A DNA stretch of 64,000 nucleotides from Amphibacillus cookii. Lineage in GTDB: Bacteria; Bacillota; Bacilli; Bacillales; Amphibacillaceae. Location of the stretch: the NCBI RefSeq assembly GCF_016908375.1, contig NZ_JAFBDS010000009.1, forward strand, positions 124,001 to 188,000, read 5' to 3'. Within the stretch, counting starts at the first letter, position 1; each line of letters starts with the position of its first letter. The translations under genes were made by a program, and so were the position numbers. Below, piece by piece: positions 1-8,258 of the stretch. The notes under the pieces are model-generated. The model saw only the letters and a program-made list of their open reading frames with translations. It had not been told where the DNA came from and did not search any database.

Positions 1-1
1 A

Positions 2-235
2 TATGCTTCCCATTACAAGATTAAATTAAAGCATCTTGTTGTTGCTGGGTTATGGACAATACATAATGATTTTATTGATTATATATTTGGTATGATGCCA
101 CGTTATCATTCTTTAGATTTATACATGAATGAAATTGGTTATTTCACTTTTTGGCTTAGCATAGCTTCAATTGGATTAACTTATTATTTAACGATTAGAA
201 AAAATCAAAATCAGACACCAAGTTTAAAGGATTAG
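2..235 (+). CDS. ypjA: YpjA (DUF1405) membrane protein, C-terminal part
   Basis: The gene enters the window already in progress and stops at TAG 233-235. The 77 visible residues include the DUF1405-like stretch with HYK, a D-x-x-DY pair and GMMPRYHSLD, followed by a final hydrophobic helix and a short basic tail. YpjA is an integral membrane protein of unknown function. In Bacillus it sits just upstream of ypjB and of the MazG-like gene, and the same order is kept here, which supports the call. The start lies outside the window. Confidence 0.75.
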   Translation, partial: YASHYKIKLKHLVVAGLWTIHNDFIDYIFGMMPRYHSLDLYMNEIGYFTFWLSIASIGLTYYLTIRKNQNQTPSLKD

Positions 236-270
236 CATAGGCTACAGTAAAAAGGTAGGAGGCCGATGAT

Positions 271-480
271 ATGCTTGGGCTTATTCTGCTTTCTTATCAG
301 ATTTCCTTAAATTTTACTTTAGCTCAAATCAATCAATTTCATTCTATTCAGTTGGTAAAATCATTAGTCATTATGAGCGTTTTAATCGTTATGTGTTTAG
401 GATATGTTATTTTTAGAATGTATCGCACGAATAAAAGAACCGATCGAGCAACCAAACCAAAAAAAATTGAAATTAAATAA
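271..480 (+). CDS. small membrane protein, possible shortened YpjB
   Basis: This 69-residue protein follows ypjA by 35 bp and has a clear ribosome binding site (AGGAGG, 256-261). It has a hydrophobic signal-like start (residues 1-20), a polar stretch, one transmembrane helix (about 30-52) and a basic tail. It occupies the ypjB slot. YpjB is a sporulation protein of about 250 residues with an N-terminal signal and a single C-terminal helix, so this could be YpjB with its extracellular body deleted. The alternative is an unrelated small membrane protein. That it is translated looks likely; the YpjB link is inference from position and topology. Confidence 0.5.
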   Translation: MLGLILLSYQISLNFTLAQINQFHSIQLVKSLVIMSVLIVMCLGYVIFRMYRTNKRTDRATKPKKIEIK

Positions 481-528
481 CATTAGAAAATTGAAGCGTT
501 ATTCTTTTTACACTTAATTGCGAGCCAA

Positions 529-634
529 TTTTATCACAGATAACCGTCCATAAAACGGACGGTTATCTCCTGATTCACTCAACGGCCAAGCAGCGGGAGA
601 AGAACACTCACGGATTGAAGGTTCGTTTTATAGG
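529..634 (+). repeat. interspersed two-hairpin repeat, copy 1
   Basis: Full-length compact copy. It begins TTTATCACAGATAACCGTCC, folds back at once on CGGACGGTTATC to give the first hairpin, continues through GATTCACTCAACGG, and ends GGATTGAAGGTTCGTTTTATA. It lies between the ypjB-like gene and the mazG operon. The second hairpin is degraded in this copy. Confidence 0.85.
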
Positions 635-651
635 GGAGGGGGGGCTGAGCG

Positions 652-700
652 TATAAACTATCGCCAAAGGATTGGATAGTTTATATTTTATTAATTTTTA
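652..700 (+). terminator. hairpin with T-rich tail
   Basis: TATAAACTATC (652-662) pairs with GATAGTTTATA (675-685), followed by a T-rich run. It could end transcription of the ypjA-ypjB unit. The stem is AT-rich, so strength is uncertain. Confidence 0.45.
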
Positions 701-734
701 GCTCACCTTCGTTATTTATTGTACAACCATTTAA

Positions 735-767
735 ACACGGTCTGATTGTCAGGCGGTGTCTTTTTTT
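735..767 (+). terminator. Rho-independent terminator upstream of the mazG operon
   Basis: ACAC-G-GTCTGA (735-745), loop TTG, TCAGGC-G-GTGT (749-759), then C and seven T. It isolates the ypjA/ypjB unit from the long operon that starts at 887. Confidence 0.65.
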
Positions 768-794
768 GTACAATATTTTAGAAAAGCTTATAAT
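766..794 (+). promoter_or_regulatory. sigma-A promoter P1 of the mazG-panD operon
   Basis: TTGTAC (766-771), exactly 17 bp, TATAAT (789-794). The -35 box overlaps the T tail of the preceding terminator. Confidence 0.6.
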
Positions 795-820
795 GTATGT
801 TGAATAATAAGTTAAGAAAT

Positions 821-849
821 TTGTCAAATGATGTTGTTTTCGCTACCAT
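821..849 (+). promoter_or_regulatory. possible sigma-A promoter P2 of the mazG-panD operon
   Basis: TTGTCA (821-826), 17 bp, TACCAT (844-849), 37 bp before the first start codon. It would be a second, tandem promoter behind P1. Confidence 0.45.
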
Positions 850-886
850 AATAAATAAGACTTTATTATAAGAGAGAGGGACAAAC

Positions 887-1231
887 ATGGCAAAAAGTAT
901 TCAATCTATGCAAGAACGCGTCGATACATATATATCGCAATTTAAGGAAGGCTACTTCAGTCCATTAGCAATGATGGCACGATTTACTGAAGAAGTTGGT
1001 GAACTTGCGCGAGAAGTGAACCATGTATATGGAGAAAAGCCCAAAAAAAAATCTGAAGACAAAAATACGATAGAAAATGAATTGGGTGATTTATTATTTG
1101 TCATACTTTCGTTTGCAAACTCCCTTGATATCGATCTTTCAGACGCTTTTGATCAGGCGATGACAAAAATTGAAACGAGAGATAAAGATCGCTGGACAAA
1201 AAAAGAAATGGAGCGTGAATATAATGAGTGA
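887..1231 (+). CDS. ypjD: MazG-like nucleotide pyrophosphohydrolase (YpjD)
   Basis: A 114-residue all-alpha NTP pyrophosphohydrolase of the short MazG/YpjD type. Such enzymes hydrolyse nucleoside triphosphates to the monophosphate and pyrophosphate and are thought to clear aberrant nucleotides. The metal-binding pattern is present: EExxE at residues 35-39 and ExxD (E65, D68) in the next helix. The start has a strong GAGAGAGGG ribosome binding site. It is the first gene of the long operon running to panD and overlaps dapB by 8 bp. Substrate cannot be read from sequence. Confidence 0.85.
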   Translation: MAKSIQSMQERVDTYISQFKEGYFSPLAMMARFTEEVGELAREVNHVYGEKPKKKSEDKNTIENELGDLLFVILSFANSLDIDLSDAFDQAMTKIETRDKDRWTKKEMEREYNE

Positions 1232-2027
1232 AATTAATGTAGTAGTGGCAGGTGCAAGTGGTAAAATGGGTAGTGAAGCGCTGAGAATGATTAAAAAACA
1301 TGCTGAATTAAATTTGGTTGCATGTATAGATATGAAACATACCGGAAAAAAAGTCAATGAAGTAGAAGGATTACCTAATTTCGAAGCTAAATTCTATAAT
1401 GACATTGATCTCTGTCTAACTGAAGTTAATGCTGATGTCTTAGTTGATTTAACAAGTCCCAAAGTAGGGTTTAAGCACACTAAAGCTGCGATTGTTCATG
1501 GTGTAAGACCGGTCGTTGGAACAACGGGTTTCACTCCTGAAGAGTTAGACGAATTAACAGCTTTAGCGAAAGAAAAAGAAGTAGGGGCGGTTATTGCACC
1601 TAATTTTGCTATGGGTGCTGTATTAATGATGCAATTCTCTAAATTAGCTGCTAAATATTTTCCTGATATTGAAATTATCGAAAAGCATCATGATCAAAAA
1701 TTGGATGCTCCCTCAGGAACGGCTGTTAAAACAGCAGAACTGATTCAGGAAAATCGTCAATCCAAAGCGCAAGGGCATCCAGAAGAACAAGAAACAATTA
1801 CTGGGGCTAGGGGTGCAAACGTTGATGGCATGCGGATTCACAGTGTTCGTTTACCAGGATTAGTTGCCCATCAAGAAGTTATTTTTGCTGGACCTGGTGA
1901 GAATTTAAAAATTCAACATGATTCCTTTCATCGAGAATCTTTTATGTCTGGTATTAAATTTGCTATTGACCATGTCATAAATATGAAAGAATTAGTATAT
2001 GGTTTAGAACATTTAATGTTAGACTAA
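1224..2027 (+). CDS. dapB: 4-hydroxy-tetrahydrodipicolinate reductase
   Basis: DapB reduces the DapA product with NAD(P)H on the way to meso-diaminopimelate and lysine, so it feeds cell-wall and spore dipicolinate synthesis. The chosen ATG (1224) lies inside the end of the upstream gene, behind GGAG; an in-frame ATG at 1170 would add 18 residues that match nothing in the family. The Rossmann motif GASGKMG is at residues 10-16, and the substrate-binding [14 protein letters not shown] segment is near 153-166. Length (267 residues) is normal for Bacillus. Gene order dapB-mgsA is conserved. Confidence 0.95.
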   Translation: MSEINVVVAGASGKMGSEALRMIKKHAELNLVACIDMKHTGKKVNEVEGLPNFEAKFYNDIDLCLTEVNADVLVDLTSPKVGFKHTKAAIVHGVRPVVGTTGFTPEELDELTALAKEKEVGAVIAPNFAMGAVLMMQFSKLAAKYFPDIEIIEKHHDQKLDAPSGTAVKTAELIQENRQSKAQGHPEEQETITGARGANVDGMRIHSVRLPGLVAHQEVIFAGPGENLKIQHDSFHRESFMSGIKFAIDHVINMKELVYGLEHLMLD

Positions 2028-2066
2028 GTGAAACAAATGAATAATCGCCGAAGGAGTTGGAGACTA

Positions 2067-2474
2067 ATGAAAATTTCCCTGATTGCACATGATAAGAAAA
2101 AGGAATCTATTATTGAGTTTGCGAAATCCTATCAACATATTTTAGAGAAACATGAGCTCTTTGCTACCGGAACAACGGGTAAAAGAATAAGTGAAGCGAC
2201 ACGTTTACCTGTCCATCGTTTTCAATCTGGACCTATGGGTGGAGATCAACAAATTGGTGCCAAAATTGCTGAAGATAGCATGGATTTAGTCATCTTTTTC
2301 AGAGATCCATTAACAGCTCAACCTCATGAGCCAGATATCAGTGCGTTAATGCGTTTATGTGATGTTCACCAAATTCCCCTAGTGACAAATCTAGCTGGTG
2401 CGGAGATTATGATAAGAGCACTTGAGGCTAATTTTTTTGCATGGCGAGATTTAGTTAAAGAAGATACCGAATGA
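2067..2474 (+). CDS. mgsA: methylglyoxal synthase
   Basis: MgsA converts dihydroxyacetone phosphate to methylglyoxal and phosphate, a bypass of lower glycolysis when phosphate is short. The start at ATG 2067 is chosen because AAGGAG lies 11 bp upstream and the family begins exactly at MKISLIAHD; the longer in-frame extension to 2028 has no homologous look. Visible signature parts are TGTTGK (34-39), [10 protein letters not shown] (55-64) with the catalytic Asp, and the RDPL segment. Its stop codon overlaps the bshA start (ATGATG), indicating translational coupling. Confidence 0.95.
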   Translation: MKISLIAHDKKKESIIEFAKSYQHILEKHELFATGTTGKRISEATRLPVHRFQSGPMGGDQQIGAKIAEDSMDLVIFFRDPLTAQPHEPDISALMRLCDVHQIPLVTNLAGAEIMIRALEANFFAWRDLVKEDTE

Positions 2475-3607
2475 TGAAAGCTTTAAAAATTGGTATCACT
2501 TGTTATCCTTCTATTGGGGGGTCTGGCATCGTCGCAACTGAGCTAGGTAAGCAACTTGCCAATAAAGGTCATGAAGTCCATTTTATTACGACAGATATGC
2601 CTTTTCGACTCGATCATATCTCAGCTCGAATATTTTATCACCAAGTGGAAATTAGCCATTATCCTGTCTTTCAGCATCCACCACACGACTTGGCTTTAGC
2701 AAACAAAATGGCCGAAGTAATTGATCGCGAACAACTTGACATTTTACACGTTCATTATGCAATGCCCCACGCAATCTGTGCCATTTTAGCAAAGCAAATG
2801 GCTAACCATCCTGTCAAGATTGTAACGACATTACACGGCACAGACATTACGGTCTTAGGCATTGATAAAAGCCTCACAAAAATGATTCGCTATGGTATTG
2901 AACAGTCTGATGCTGTAACATCAGTATCGACAAGCCTTGCAGAGGAAACATACCAAATTATTAATGTTAACAAACCCATCGATATCGTTTACAATTTTAT
3001 TGATACCAATGATTATTATCGTTCTGATCCCCAAAAATTGAAAAAAGCTTTTCAGATAAACGAATCAGAAAAAATAATCGTCCATGTTTCAAATTTTCGA
3101 AAAGTAAAACGCATCGAGGATGTGATTGTTACTTTCTCAAAAATCTCAAAGCAATTAGCCGTAAAATTATTATTAGTAGGGGATGGACCAGAATATAATG
3201 CGATGGTAGAGCTTGTCGATCAATTACAGATAAAGGATCGAGTTCTTTTTCTAGGAAATCAACAAAATATGGCTGATCTTTTCTCAATTGCTGATTTAAA
3301 TCTACTAATGTCGGAAAAGGAAAGCTTCGGACTTGTATTGATAGAAGCAATGGCATGCCAAGTGCCTTGTATTGGTACGGATGTTGGTGGTATCCCCGAA
3401 GTAATTAAAGATAATCATAATGGCTTTATTGTTTCTTTAGGTGATACGAAAAGAGCAAGTGAAATCGCGCTGGAATTATTGACGAATCAAGAGATGCACC
3501 AACGTCTTGCTAAACAGGCCTTGCTATCTGTGAAAGCACATTTCACACCATCGATAATTATCGCTAAATATGAACAGATTTATCAACGGATACTTGAGGA
3601 TGATTAA
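2471..3607 (+). CDS. bshA: N-acetyl-alpha-D-glucosaminyl L-malate synthase
   Basis: BshA is a GT4 glycosyltransferase that joins N-acetylglucosamine to L-malate, the first step of bacilliothiol synthesis. The N-terminal glycine loop [15 protein letters not shown] (residues 13-27) and the C-terminal sugar-nucleotide region with [16 protein letters not shown] and [10 protein letters not shown] are typical. In B. subtilis the deacetylase gene bshB1 lies between mgsA and bshA; here mgsA and bshA overlap, so bshB1 has been lost from this locus or was never there. BshB activity must come from elsewhere. Confidence 0.95.
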   Translation: MMKALKIGITCYPSIGGSGIVATELGKQLANKGHEVHFITTDMPFRLDHISARIFYHQVEISHYPVFQHPPHDLALANKMAEVIDREQLDILHVHYAMPHAICAILAKQMANHPVKIVTTLHGTDITVLGIDKSLTKMIRYGIEQSDAVTSVSTSLAEETYQIINVNKPIDIVYNFIDTNDYYRSDPQKLKKAFQINESEKIIVHVSNFRKVKRIEDVIVTFSKISKQLAVKLLLVGDGPEYNAMVELVDQLQIKDRVLFLGNQQNMADLFSIADLNLLMSEKESFGLVLIEAMACQVPCIGTDVGGIPEVIKDNHNGFIVSLGDTKRASEIALELLTNQEMHQRLAKQALLSVKAHFTPSIIIAKYEQIYQRILEDD

Positions 3608-3610
3608 AAT

Positions 3611-4816
3611 ATGCAGGTAGACCATTTCAAGAAGGCAAAAGAACTAATCAATATTATAATAGGTAAAGGCTACCAAGCTTATATTGTCGGTGGCGCTGTC
3701 CGTGATCATTTTTTAGGCCATCAACTAAACGATATCGATATAGCAACGTCTGCCACACCTTATCAGATTCAAACCATTTTTGAAAAAGTAATACCTGTTG
3801 GCATTAAGCACGGAACAGTGATGGTCAGATATAAAGGGGAATCTTTTGAAGTCACAACTTTTCGATCTGAATCTGGGTATTCTGATTATCGTCGTCCTGA
3901 TCACGTCAGCTTCGTTGACTCCATTGATATTGACCTTTCAAGACGTGATTTTACAATTAATGCTATGGCCATGACAAGCACCCATCATTTAATTGATCCT
4001 TATAAAGGAAAACATGACTTAGATCAACAAACGATTAGAGCTGTAGGGTCCCCAATAAGGCGTTTTACAGAAGATCCATTACGAATCTTGCGGGCACTCA
4101 GATTTGCCAGCCAATTAAATTTTCGAATTGATGAGGACACTTATACAGCAATCAAATGTTTGATCGATATGGTTAGAAAGCTATCCATAGAGCGTGTGAC
4201 AGTCGAATTAACGAAACTATTCAATGGTGACTTTGTTGATTATGGGCTTAAATATAGTTTCGATGTTCATTTATTTTCACATTTGCCTCTTTTTCAAGAT
4301 CACCCGTGTATGGTTGATCAACTTAAAACCATTAACAAGCCCTTTAGTAAATTAGTTGACGTCTTTGTTTTTTTAAACAGAATATCAGTGGAGAGTCCAT
4401 CGATAACCACGTGGTGTAAAACATATCGTTTATCCAATCGCACGCTTAATAATGGTAAACGTCTCTGCTATTTAGTTAATTTGTATGAAGAAGAAGGATG
4501 TAGCGCTTGGCTAATTTATCTATTGCCTGAAAATTTGGAACAGCGATTTATTCGGTTAATCGAAGCGATATCAAGTGAACGTATTGATATGCATCATGTT
4601 CAGATGATGCGCAGATCATTACCCATTTCAAGTCAAAAAGATATTAAAATTAGTGGAAATGATCTTATAAAATGGTATCCTCAACGAGAAAAGGGACCTT
4701 GGATTCAGGATTACCTTAAAGAAATTGAAAGAGCAGTCCTTGAAGCAAAAGTCATCAACCATATTAGTGAAATAAAGGAGTGGGTCCTACGATGTCATCC
4801 ACCCGAGAACAATTAA
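3611..4816 (+). CDS. cca: CCA tRNA nucleotidyltransferase
   Basis: This class II CCA-adding enzyme builds or repairs the CCA end of tRNAs. The nucleotidyltransferase head shows GGAVRD (27-32), DID (41-43) carrying the two metal-binding Asp residues, and RRDFTINAMA near 110-119; the neck has EDPLRILRALRFA. The 401-residue length fits the Bacillus type. It starts 4 bp after bshA and overlaps the start of birA. The C-terminal half is divergent, as is usual in this family. Confidence 0.93.
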   Translation: MQVDHFKKAKELINIIIGKGYQAYIVGGAVRDHFLGHQLNDIDIATSATPYQIQTIFEKVIPVGIKHGTVMVRYKGESFEVTTFRSESGYSDYRRPDHVSFVDSIDIDLSRRDFTINAMAMTSTHHLIDPYKGKHDLDQQTIRAVGSPIRRFTEDPLRILRALRFASQLNFRIDEDTYTAIKCLIDMVRKLSIERVTVELTKLFNGDFVDYGLKYSFDVHLFSHLPLFQDHPCMVDQLKTINKPFSKLVDVFVFLNRISVESPSITTWCKTYRLSNRTLNNGKRLCYLVNLYEEEGCSAWLIYLLPENLEQRFIRLIEAISSERIDMHHVQMMRRSLPISSQKDIKISGNDLIKWYPQREKGPWIQDYLKEIERAVLEAKVINHISEIKEWVLRCHPPENN

Positions 4817-5772
4817 TTCAACTATTATCAACGCACATGCATACCTTTGTATCAGGTCAATGGTTGTCAGAGCAATTGGATATATCTCGAACAGCCATTT
4901 GGAAACAAATGAAACAATTAAAAAGTGATGGTTATCATTTTGAAGCGGTCCCTAATAAGGGGTATCGATTGATCTCCCAACCCGACAAAGTTAGCGAAAA
5001 TACAATCTATTGGGGATTAAATACAAATTGGTTAGGAAAAACATTAGAACATTACACAGAAATAGATTCTACTCAATGTCTAGCTAATCAAAAAGCACAA
5101 GCCGGGGCACAAGAAGGACTTGTTATTGTATCCGAACGGCAAACAAAAGGAAAAGGGCGGCTTAATCGAAACTGGGATTCGGATAATGCCAAGGGGATAT
5201 GGCTAAGCTTTATTTTGCGTCCAAAATTATTACCATCAGAAGCACCTCAGTTGACTTTATTAACTGCAATCGTTTTAGCTGATACAATAAAATCATTAAC
5301 AAATGTAGAACCGTCGATCAAATGGCCGAATGATTTGTTAATTAACGAAAAGAAAGTTGCCGGTATTTTAACAGAAATGCAGGCTGAACAAGATCAAATT
5401 CATTACCTAGTGATTGGAATTGGATTAAATGTCAATCAAAAACAATCAAATTTCCCAAGTGAACTGGGGGATATCGCTACATCTTTAGCTACAGCAGCTA
5501 ACCGAGAATTTCATAAACAAGAAATTATCCGAGATCTTTTAATGAGGTTTGAGACTTATTATCAAAACTATTTAACCGATGGCTTTAAGATGATTAAGAG
5601 AAAATGGGAGAGCTATGCCTATAAACTCGGTGAAATAGTGACTTATCGTAGCGGAAATCAAACGACTCAAGGCAAAATAGTAGCCATTGCTGATGATGGA
5701 GCACTAATCGTTGAAGATCGGCATAATCAGAAAACGAAAAAACTATACTCTGCTGAAATAGAATGGTTTTAG
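4792..5772 (+). CDS. birA: biotin--protein ligase / biotin operon repressor
   Basis: BirA activates biotin with ATP and transfers it to biotin carrier proteins; in Bacillus it also represses biotin genes. A winged helix (residues about 5-60) precedes the ligase domain with GKGRLNRNWDS (the G-R-G-R-x-W loop, here with L for the second G) and KWPNDLL. ATG 4792 is preferred over GTG 4780 because AAGGAG (4775-4780) has proper spacing only to the ATG. It overlaps cca by 25 bp and lies 12 bp before panB. Confidence 0.93.
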   Translation: MSSTREQLIQLLSTHMHTFVSGQWLSEQLDISRTAIWKQMKQLKSDGYHFEAVPNKGYRLISQPDKVSENTIYWGLNTNWLGKTLEHYTEIDSTQCLANQKAQAGAQEGLVIVSERQTKGKGRLNRNWDSDNAKGIWLSFILRPKLLPSEAPQLTLLTAIVLADTIKSLTNVEPSIKWPNDLLINEKKVAGILTEMQAEQDQIHYLVIGIGLNVNQKQSNFPSELGDIATSLATAANREFHKQEIIRDLLMRFETYYQNYLTDGFKMIKRKWESYAYKLGEIVTYRSGNQTTQGKIVAIADDGALIVEDRHNQKTKKLYSAEIEWF

Positions 5773-5784
5773 GAGGTTCTACAC

Positions 5785-6621
5785 TTGAAAACAAGATTAG
5801 ATTTCTTAAAAATGAAACAGGACAGTGATAAAATAACAATGATCACTGCTTATGACTATCCGTCTGCTAAATTAGTTGAACAAGCCAAAGCAGATATTAT
5901 TTTAGTCGGTGATTCTCTAGGGATGGTTGTGCTCGGGTACGAGTCAACCATTAACGTTACAATGGAAGACATGATTCATCATGGCAAAGCAGCTCGTAAA
6001 GGTGCACCAAACACATTTGTTGTCGTTGACATGCCTTTTATGTCTTATCATATTTCAATGGAACAATCATTAGAGAACGCTAAACGCCTTTATCAAGAAA
6101 CGGGTGCCCAAGCGATTAAGGTAGAAGGTGGGACTGATGAAATTTATCAACTGGTTCATCGTTTGACACACGCTGGAATTCCAGTAGTTGGACATGTTGG
6201 TTTAACACCACAATCGGTCAATATATTCGGTGGTTTTAAAGTGCAAGGAAAAGATCAAGAAAGTGCTGAGAAAATTGTTAAACAGGCCCAACAGCTTGAA
6301 GACATGGGGGCAATTGCTTGTGTCTTAGAAGGCGTGCCTAAAGCATTAGCCCGTCTTATCACTAAAAAGTTGGCTATCCCTACGATCGGAATAGGAGCAG
6401 GCATTGATTGTGATGGTCAAGTTCTTGTTTATCATGACCTTCTTCAATATGGTGTCGATCGTTTTCCGCGCTTTGTTAAAACGTATGCAAACTTCAACGA
6501 TACCGGTCTCAAAGCGTTGGCTTCATTCGTAGAAGATGTTAAAAAAACGCAATTTCCAGAAGATAAACACAGCTATGCAGCAGAATCAACTGTTTGTTTA
6601 CCTGAGGAAAAAAGTAGGTGA
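5785..6621 (+). CDS. panB: 3-methyl-2-oxobutanoate hydroxymethyltransferase
   Basis: PanB adds a hydroxymethyl group from methylene-tetrahydrofolate to alpha-ketoisovalerate, the first committed step of pantothenate synthesis. The TTG start (5785) is set by AGGAGG 8 bp upstream. [14 protein letters not shown] and [12 protein letters not shown] carry the metal and substrate residues, and [15 protein letters not shown] is the usual C-terminal signature. 278 residues is the normal length. It is first in the panBCD set. Confidence 0.95.
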   Translation: MKTRLDFLKMKQDSDKITMITAYDYPSAKLVEQAKADIILVGDSLGMVVLGYESTINVTMEDMIHHGKAARKGAPNTFVVVDMPFMSYHISMEQSLENAKRLYQETGAQAIKVEGGTDEIYQLVHRLTHAGIPVVGHVGLTPQSVNIFGGFKVQGKDQESAEKIVKQAQQLEDMGAIACVLEGVPKALARLITKKLAIPTIGIGAGIDCDGQVLVYHDLLQYGVDRFPRFVKTYANFNDTGLKALASFVEDVKKTQFPEDKHSYAAESTVCLPEEKSR

Positions 6622-6628
6622 ATATATA

Positions 6629-7501
6629 GTGAAAACGATTCGTTCGATTAAAGAAATGAAAGATACAATTCATCAGTTGAAGAGATCAGGTCAATCAATA
6701 GGCTTCGTTCCTACCATGGGCTATTTACATGAAGGTCATGGGGCGTTAATCGATCACGCACATAAAGATGCTGATATTGTTATTGTGAGTATCTTTGTTA
6801 ATCCTCTTCAGTTTGGGGAAAATGAAGATTTTGATAATTATCCAAGAAATGAACAAAAAGACAAAACTTTTGTTGAGAATAAACAAGTCGACTACCTTTT
6901 TATCCCCACTGCTGATCAAATGTATCCAACATCAATGGGGCTGACCATGGTTGCAGAAAAGAGGATAGGTGTACTTTGTGATCGATCGAGACCGGGGCAT
7001 TTCGGAGGAGTACTTACGGTATTAACCAAGCTTTTTCATATCATTGAACCAAATTATGTTTTTTTTGGTAGTAAAGATGCCCAACAAGTAGCTATTGTCG
7101 ACTTATTAATTAAAGATTTTAATTTCCCAATTTCACTTAAAATGGTTGCAACCGTTCGAGATAGCGATGGCTTGGCCAAAAGTAGCCGTAATACGAATCT
7201 CCTTGACCATGAGAGGGAAGAAGCACCTCAATTGCATCAAGCTTTACAATTGGCCAGAAATAAAATCATTGACGGGGAAAAAAATCCTGTTAATATAGTG
7301 AATGAAGTTAAAGATCATATTACCAAAAAAACTTCAGGACAAATCGATTACGTGGAAATTCTATCCTTTCCAGAATTAGAAATAGTCAGCGAATGGGATC
7401 GAACAATAATTATTGCGTTAGCTGTGCAGTTCAGTCACGCGCGTTTAATTGATAATATTATTATTGATAATAGAGGTGAACCTGTTGATTCCCTGTATTA
7501 A
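6629..7501 (+). CDS. panC: pantothenate synthetase
   Basis: PanC ligates pantoate and beta-alanine with ATP. The start is GTG 6629, 7 bp after panB, with AGGTG upstream; the open frame extends back into panB, but that part is not homologous to the family. VPTMGYLHEGHGAL (27-40) holds the HxGH nucleotide-binding motif, and FGSKDAQQ and KSSRNT are the KDxxQ and SRN motifs. The usual Leu after HEGH is Gly here, a minor variation. Length 290 is normal. Confidence 0.94.
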   Translation: MKTIRSIKEMKDTIHQLKRSGQSIGFVPTMGYLHEGHGALIDHAHKDADIVIVSIFVNPLQFGENEDFDNYPRNEQKDKTFVENKQVDYLFIPTADQMYPTSMGLTMVAEKRIGVLCDRSRPGHFGGVLTVLTKLFHIIEPNYVFFGSKDAQQVAIVDLLIKDFNFPISLKMVATVRDSDGLAKSSRNTNLLDHEREEAPQLHQALQLARNKIIDGEKNPVNIVNEVKDHITKKTSGQIDYVEILSFPELEIVSEWDRTIIIALAVQFSHARLIDNIIIDNRGEPVDSLY

Positions 7502-7519
7502 ATAAGGAGGGGGGCTTAC

Positions 7520-7906
7520 ATGTACCGAACAATGATGAAAGCAAAGTTGCATCGCGCTCGTGTTACAGAAGCGAACTTAAATTACGTTGGCAGTATTACC
7601 ATTGATCCCGATATCCTTGAGGCAGTGGATATATTACCTCATGAAAAAGTTCAGATTGTTAATAATAATAACGGTGCCCGGTTAGAAACTTATGTTATTG
7701 CTGGTGAACGTGGAAGTAAAATGGTTTGTCTAAATGGGGCAGCTGCTAGACACGTGCAAGTTGATGACATCATTATTGTTGTTTCTTATGCGGCGATTTC
7801 TGATGATGAATTAGCGTCGTTTAAACCTAGGGTGGCATTAATGGATGATCAAAATAACGTTGTTAAAATGCTAGAACAAGAGCCGCCTCTAACCGTGTAT
7901 AAATAG
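7520..7906 (+). CDS. panD: aspartate 1-decarboxylase, pyruvoyl-dependent
   Basis: PanD makes beta-alanine for PanC. It is made as a proenzyme that cleaves itself between Gly24 and Ser25; the YVGSIT site is visible and would yield the pyruvoyl group. Lys9, Tyr58-region and Asn72-region residues of the family are recognisable (KAKLHRA; NLG-type segment CLNGAAARH). Length 128 is normal. A strong AAGGAGGGGGG ribosome binding site precedes it. Last gene of the operon, followed by a terminator. Confidence 0.96.
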   Translation: MYRTMMKAKLHRARVTEANLNYVGSITIDPDILEAVDILPHEKVQIVNNNNGARLETYVIAGERGSKMVCLNGAAARHVQVDDIIIVVSYAAISDDELASFKPRVALMDDQNNVVKMLEQEPPLTVYK

Positions 7907-7944
7907 ATAAACACTTGCCACTTAGAGGTAAGTGTTTATCTGTT
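7906..7944 (+). terminator. terminator of the mazG-panD operon
   Basis: GATAAACACTTGCC (7906-7919) pairs with GGTAAGTGTTTATC (7927-7940), 14 bp with one G-T pair, directly overlapping the panD stop. Confidence 0.75.
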
Positions 7945-8218
7945 TATACAACGAACCTTCAATCAGTGGAGGGAGGCCTACAGGATGTATGTCATGCAGA
8001 CGTGGGCCTACAGGATGTATGTCATGCAGACGTTGCCACAGGACGTGGCGATCTTAGTCTGTAATCCTTCTTAAAGACGCGGCGGTCTTAGTCTACGATC
8101 TTACCCACCCACTGATTGGTCGTTGAGTGAATCAAGACATTAGTGTCCGTTATCCCCCTCAAACGATTTGCTCTACTCTCTTGAAGGGGGGATACAGACG
8201 GTTATCTGTGATAAATTA
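7943..8218 (-). repeat. interspersed two-hairpin repeat, copy 2 (long form)
   Basis: The longest minus-oriented copy, about 276 bp, filling most of the panD-dinG gap. Between the two arms of the second hairpin sits a GC-rich module containing a perfect 29-bp direct repeat that begins GGCCTACAGGATGTATGTCA (7975-8003 and 8005-8033), then two looser repeats of the type GTCTTAGTCTACGATCTTAC. It ends with GACGGTTATCTGTGATAAA. The matching plus-oriented long copy is at 27543-27855. Confidence 0.9.
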
Positions 8219-8258
8219 ACATCGTTTTATCTAGCACAAAAAGATAAGGATGATATTT

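Noticed and set aside
820..836. 17-base match TTTGTCAAATGATGTTG to the left end of the ISL3-like remnant (36963-36979)
   Set aside because: It lacks the GGTT terminus and any partner end, and the bases form a plausible promoter (TTGTCA-N17-TACCAT) of the mazG operon.
7975..8033. CRISPR-like look of two 29-bp direct repeats with a 1-bp spacer
   Set aside because: The units are directly adjacent, only two in number, have no spacers, and belong to the loop module of an interspersed repeat that recurs at 27543-27855. No cas genes are present.
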